From assembly GCA_013398015.1 (NCBI GenBank), contig VZRR01011537.1:528722-592721 (forward strand): a DNA stretch of 64,000 nt. The letters run 5' to 3'. A program made the translations under genes and the position numbers. This DNA is from Oreocharis arfaki (lineage: Eukaryota; Chordata; Aves; Passeriformes; Paramythiidae). This document shows positions 60,113-64,000 of the stretch, one piece after another; position 1 is the stretch's first letter; every line of letters starts with the position of its first letter. A model generated the notes under the pieces. It made no database searches, was not told the origin of the DNA, and was given only the letters and a program-made list of their open reading frames with translations.

Positions 60113-63100
60113 TGATTAAAACAGTGTTTTCTTTTTTATTTTGTATTCTTTCTTAATATCTGGACCTGACAAAGAGAAGACTCTTGGGGAGTAGAATGCT
60201 AAATTCTGCATTGTGTCTGCAGTTTCCTTTCATATGCTGTTCAGAGATTCATGGCAACAAACTTCTCAAGGCCATGAAGTGAAGACTTGTATCTCTTTTT
60301 CTCAAGAATTTTGGAATCTTTCACATGTCTAGTTTGTCTTCTCATCAGGGAAGTCTTTTCTGACTGGTATGAGATGTGTCTACATGAGCATGAAGGCTGG
60401 ATGTGTTTTTGGAGATGAATATGGACTCAGATCCTTAAAGTTTCAACTTCTACTCTTGCAGTAAACATAGGAGAGTAAACACTTTCGCTTAAAAATAAAA
60501 TCATAGCAACGGCCTCATGACAAATCACAGAACTTTGCAGTCACTGTGTTATGTAATACAAAAGGCCTTTGATATTCCTGTAGGCACCACCTAACATAGC
60601 TCTAGGTGAGGGCTCTACTATAAACACTGTCTTTTCTGCTTTTTGACTGCAGTGAAAGCATAGTTCTGGTTGAAATGCGGTGCAGAAGCTTGTGCTCTTT
60701 CTCTGCTATAGGAAGCTACCTAGAGTAATTGTATTCTGACCCACATTTTCCAAAATCCCTTTGACACTAAAAAACCCTGCTTTTGAAAAATAAAAACCCA
60801 CACATTCAAACTATGACAACATTTCAGGAGCTGGAAAACGGATTTACAAAGACAGAGAGTTGGAATTAGTGTATTAGCTGAGCAGAATAACGCCAGTCCC
60901 ATCACATTCTGCATCCCCTCACGTGTGGCATGTTAAGTAGAATAACCCTTTGTCTATCACATCAAGAAGTTTTTGTTTTCACAGCCAAACAAGCCCCCTG
61001 CATACAGTAGGGGCCATACAGCAGCTACTTATGGCCAGATCCTGCCCTTCTTAGGAAAGTTCACCTCCCCACTGCAGTTAATAGTATTTGTTTTTTAAGA
61101 AGGAAGTACAAGATAGAGCTAGTTTAAACCAGTAGTTTACTGCTTCATTGAATATTGTCATTAGTTGTGATTTCACTTAAAAGTGAAAAAGAAAGTTCAA
61201 ATCCAATAGTAAATAAAGGTGTCTTGCAGCTGGACATTTTAATTCACATAGTGAATTTTTTCCTGAAATGACTGCTGGAATATGACAAACTTTCTGCTCT
61301 TACAGGGAAAAGTGGAGCAGACCTGGTCATTCAGGAATTCTTCTGATGGCTGTTTATACTGTAATTTGTTTTTCCTCAGTTTTATAAATTGTCTTGTCCT
61401 TGTACAGTTAAACCGCTGACAAGGTTAAAGTATCCATGCGTTCTAAGTAATATTTTGTGAAGGACAGGACAATATTTTGTTGTTGAGACAGTTGGTCAGT
61501 AAACTTTTAAAGATAATACAATGAGTTGCAAAAATGTAATTTTAAACTTAGGTATTTCCTCTGACCTCATTTTAGTCTGAGCTTGCTGTCTGAGGTACTA
61601 CGTAATTTATTCTTAGAGATGCTAGATGTTTGGTCCTTTATCATTTGAATATTGAAAGCCTGAAAAACATCATTGCAAGTGAAGCTGCTTTTTGGGCTTC
61701 ACAAGTATATATACAAATTCAGTTATTCTCACAAGCTAATGTTCTGTGTAACCAAATTAAACTGGTTTCATTTTCTTGAAAAAGGCTGTCATATGCAGTT
61801 CCTGTAACTTCTTGGTGATTGTTTTCCTGGAGAACCTTCAGTTTGTTGAATGTACACACGTCTGTTTCCAGGTTATTAAGCCTGTAATAAACAAGTGGGA
61901 TATAAATCTAATTAAAGGCCTCAGAACTGTGTACACTTGACTATGTACTATGTACAAAATAGTGTCCAAAGAACATCATCACAATGGCAGACTTTTAAAA
62001 ATTAGACCGCTTGTGCAGCTGTGTTTTTGACTTCCTTGTGGGCACCAAGTATGATAGAATTATGTTGCCTATCATACAGCATTTTTCTGTTTTACACTTT
62101 TGGGGGACAGAATAGAGGCCTCTCACAGGAGGAAGCAGCTGGTTATTTTAAATCTCTGCATGCAGCAAGTGCCCTTTGCCTTACTCATTTAGCGAATAAA
62201 AACTTAGATATTCTTAGGGCATTTGTCATTGTGTTAGTTGATACTTCATTAGCATTAGTGGAATTATTTCTGTGCTTTTTTTGAAAGAGAAGCAATATAA
62301 TTTCCTTTTGCATACAAGGAAATGTGAGTTAGGTCTGCAGCAGGTCTTGGTACTGCACAGCTCGGATTTGTGGCAGTTAATATTGAAGAACCTTGGTGGT
62401 GGGTGAATTCAATTGCATCTAGTTCTCTGTCCAGGTTTCCTATATGGTATGTGGTGGAAGCAAGTGGACAAACAGGATCACTGGGGATCCACACTGAAAA
62501 AGATGCTGGCTGAACTTTTCACTGTGAAATGACATTTATGTGTCTGAAGTCACAGTGACTGGGGAATAGAGCTAAATAACCTTGACAGATGCTGGGCTGG
62601 TGTCGGTTGTGTCCCGTGAGTCAGTATTGTGACGGCTGTTGGAAAACTTGTGGGTGGGCTGTGCACCTTTGTCTCAGCCACTACAGTGCTAATCCAGGAA
62701 TGTTCAGTTAAGTCCACACTGCGAGTTCAGAACCAGGACACTGACAAATACTCTGTTTTGCCAACAGAGCTGCATGGAAAGTGTTTCACTGCAGAGGCAG
62801 AACAGGCAGGCAAGTACAGGTGCAAAACTTAAAATGTGTCCCTCAGAATACTCAAAATAACAGAGTTGGAAGGAGCTGCTTGGTCCACTTGGAGTTCATG
62901 TCAGTCAACTTTTTTTTTGCTAGTCACCTAAGGGGGCCCTTTTATGCAGAATGTGTATATTCAAGGCTAGGAGAAGCCATCATGTCCTTTTCCTGTAGTT
63001 CAGTGATTAGAAAGCTTGAAATTTGCTTGTGGGGGGACGTGGGCTTCATTTCATCCTCAATCTGTGAAGTTATAAATTAGTATTTTCCACATACTCAGGG

Positions 63101-63440
63101 TGTGCTATAGCCATCATACAGTTATTACAGCTTCCTTAAGCTCTGAAATCAATCTGCTGAAATTGTTTAATTGATCATCTGGGCTGGACTGTTAGGAGTA
63201 GAACTAGCTTGCTGGGAGATACATGTGAAAGCGGTCAGAGATGTTTTGGGAACCTCGGTGAAGTAACAATTTATGGAATGTAAGCACCTCCACAGCTGGA
63301 AAACAACTGGATGAGAATTTTTACGACAGTAATTTTGGATTTAAGGAATATAAGAGTTCATTTTCAGCATCTGAGCCTTCTTATTGGAATAGTCACCAAG
63401 TTTTGTCTCAGGTCACACAAGCTAACCAGTGACAGAGAGG
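60113..63440. other. Intergenic sequence, right flank
   Basis: AT-rich, no recognisable gene or RNA. A short phrase near 62860 ('aacagagttggaaggagct') loosely resembles a CR1 tail but is too weak to call. Open frames at 62021-62284 and 62629-63080 have no recognisable content. Confidence 0.55.
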
Positions 63441-63449
63441 TGGGGTGAG

Positions 63450-64000
63450 GCTTTAGCATACAGACAAATACGTCAGACTGTGGAAAAATCAACATGGGGT
63501 TTTGTAGATAGAGAAGCTTTGTCATAATTATGAAGTTCTTTGATGAAATCAACAAACTGATAAACCAGGGTGACACATTCATTGTAGTCATTTCAAAAGA
63601 GCCTCTGGCACAGTCTCTCAGCAGTGCTGCTACAGAACACTGTTGGAGCAGCTGTCATAGGTCAGGAAGGAAGCCTCTCTTATGAATGAGTAACTAGCTG
63701 AAAGAGAAGGGTTAACAAGCTAGCAATAAATACTCATTTTTTACAATGTGGGAGAGTTAGATTGGACTCCCACGGGGATCATGCTGAGACCTGCACTAGT
63801 TAGCATACTCAAATGGTTTTGGATAGAGACTTGAGTAAAAGCAGAAGCACAGTTTGCTGCTGATGCAAAATCCTGTGCAGTAGTGCACTACAAAGCTGAC
63901 AGCAGGGAGTTTCAAAAGGATCTCCTTCTGCTGAACAGCATGGGTGTTAGACTAGAAGTGGAAATTCAGTCTCTAACTGTGAAGTAATGCAGGCAAAACC
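63450..64000 (+). mobile_element. Ancient CR1 LINE relic, continues past the right edge
   Basis: Plus-strand landmarks of the older amniote CR1 type: 'ctggcacagtctctc' near 63605, 'agaagggttaacaagctagca' near 63705, 'tttttacaatgtgggagagtt' near 63739, 'gactcccacggggatcatgctgagacctg' near 63766-63795, 'tttgctgctgatgcaaaat' near 63853 and 'gaagtaatgcaggcaaa' near 63981. This is the part of CR1 upstream of the segment seen at 24.1 kb. Heavily mutated and cut by the window end; the left border is approximate. Confidence 0.8.

Noticed and set aside
57111..63440. Exons of YEATS4, expected by synteny to the right of FRS2
   Set aside because: No segment resembling the YEATS domain or its C-terminal coiled coil was found on the minus strand.
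1..64000. CRISPR arrays, tRNA/rRNA genes, retroviral insertions or bacterial-type defence loci
   Set aside because: No regularly spaced repeats, cloverleaf-type RNA genes, LTR pairs or viral gene motifs were seen; the window is ordinary avian genic DNA.

Overview
This is an AT-rich vertebrate genomic window, almost certainly from a bird. Several interspersed repeats read as CR1 LINE 3' ends of the avian type. Two gene loci with conserved vertebrate protein sequence lie head to tail on the minus strand. In order of minus-strand transcription (right to left) the window holds an intergenic stretch (64.0-57.1 kb), the CpG-island promoter of FRS2 (about 57.1-56.0 kb, with a 24-base assembly gap), a very long 5' UTR intron region (about 56-20.6 kb), the five FRS2 coding exons (20.6-11.0 kb), a long FRS2 3' UTR (11.0 to about 4.28 kb), a short intergenic spacer (4.28-2.9 kb), the CpG-island promoter of CCT2 (2.7-2.3 kb), and the first coding exons of CCT2, which runs off the left edge at position 1.

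FRS2 is complete at the coding level. Exons at 20592-20527, 18699-18513, 15464-15306, 14470-14307 and 11950-11000 join in phase to 1527 bp (508 codons plus stop), the length known for the mammalian protein. The product has an N-myristoylation start, a PTB domain spread over the first three exons, proline-directed threonine motifs and six docking tyrosines, all at the known residue numbers (196, 306, 349, 392, 436, 471). It is the membrane adaptor that couples FGF and neurotrophin receptors to GRB2 and SHP2. CCT2 encodes the beta subunit of the cytosolic TRiC/CCT chaperonin; residues 2-106 are readable in four exons. The two genes are neighbours by conserved synteny (YEATS4-FRS2-CCT2 in mammals) rather than by shared function, so the right-hand flank should lead towards YEATS4.

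The rest is intronic and intergenic DNA: CR1 relics of at least two ages (about 2.7, 8.7, 12.9-14.0, 24.1-24.9, 59.6-60.1 and 63.4-64.0 kb), one probable older repeat (48.6-49.3 kb), some simple repeats and small tandem duplications, and three GC-richer blocks in the FRS2 5' intron that I cannot assign. I found no prokaryotic-type system, CRISPR array, tRNA/rRNA gene or intact transposon, and nothing that I would call a previously undescribed system. The most useful leads are the unlocated CCT2 start exon beside a single N, the CR1 fragment abutting the CCT2 promoter, the unassigned blocks in the FRS2 5' intron, and the unresolved FRS2 promoter gap.
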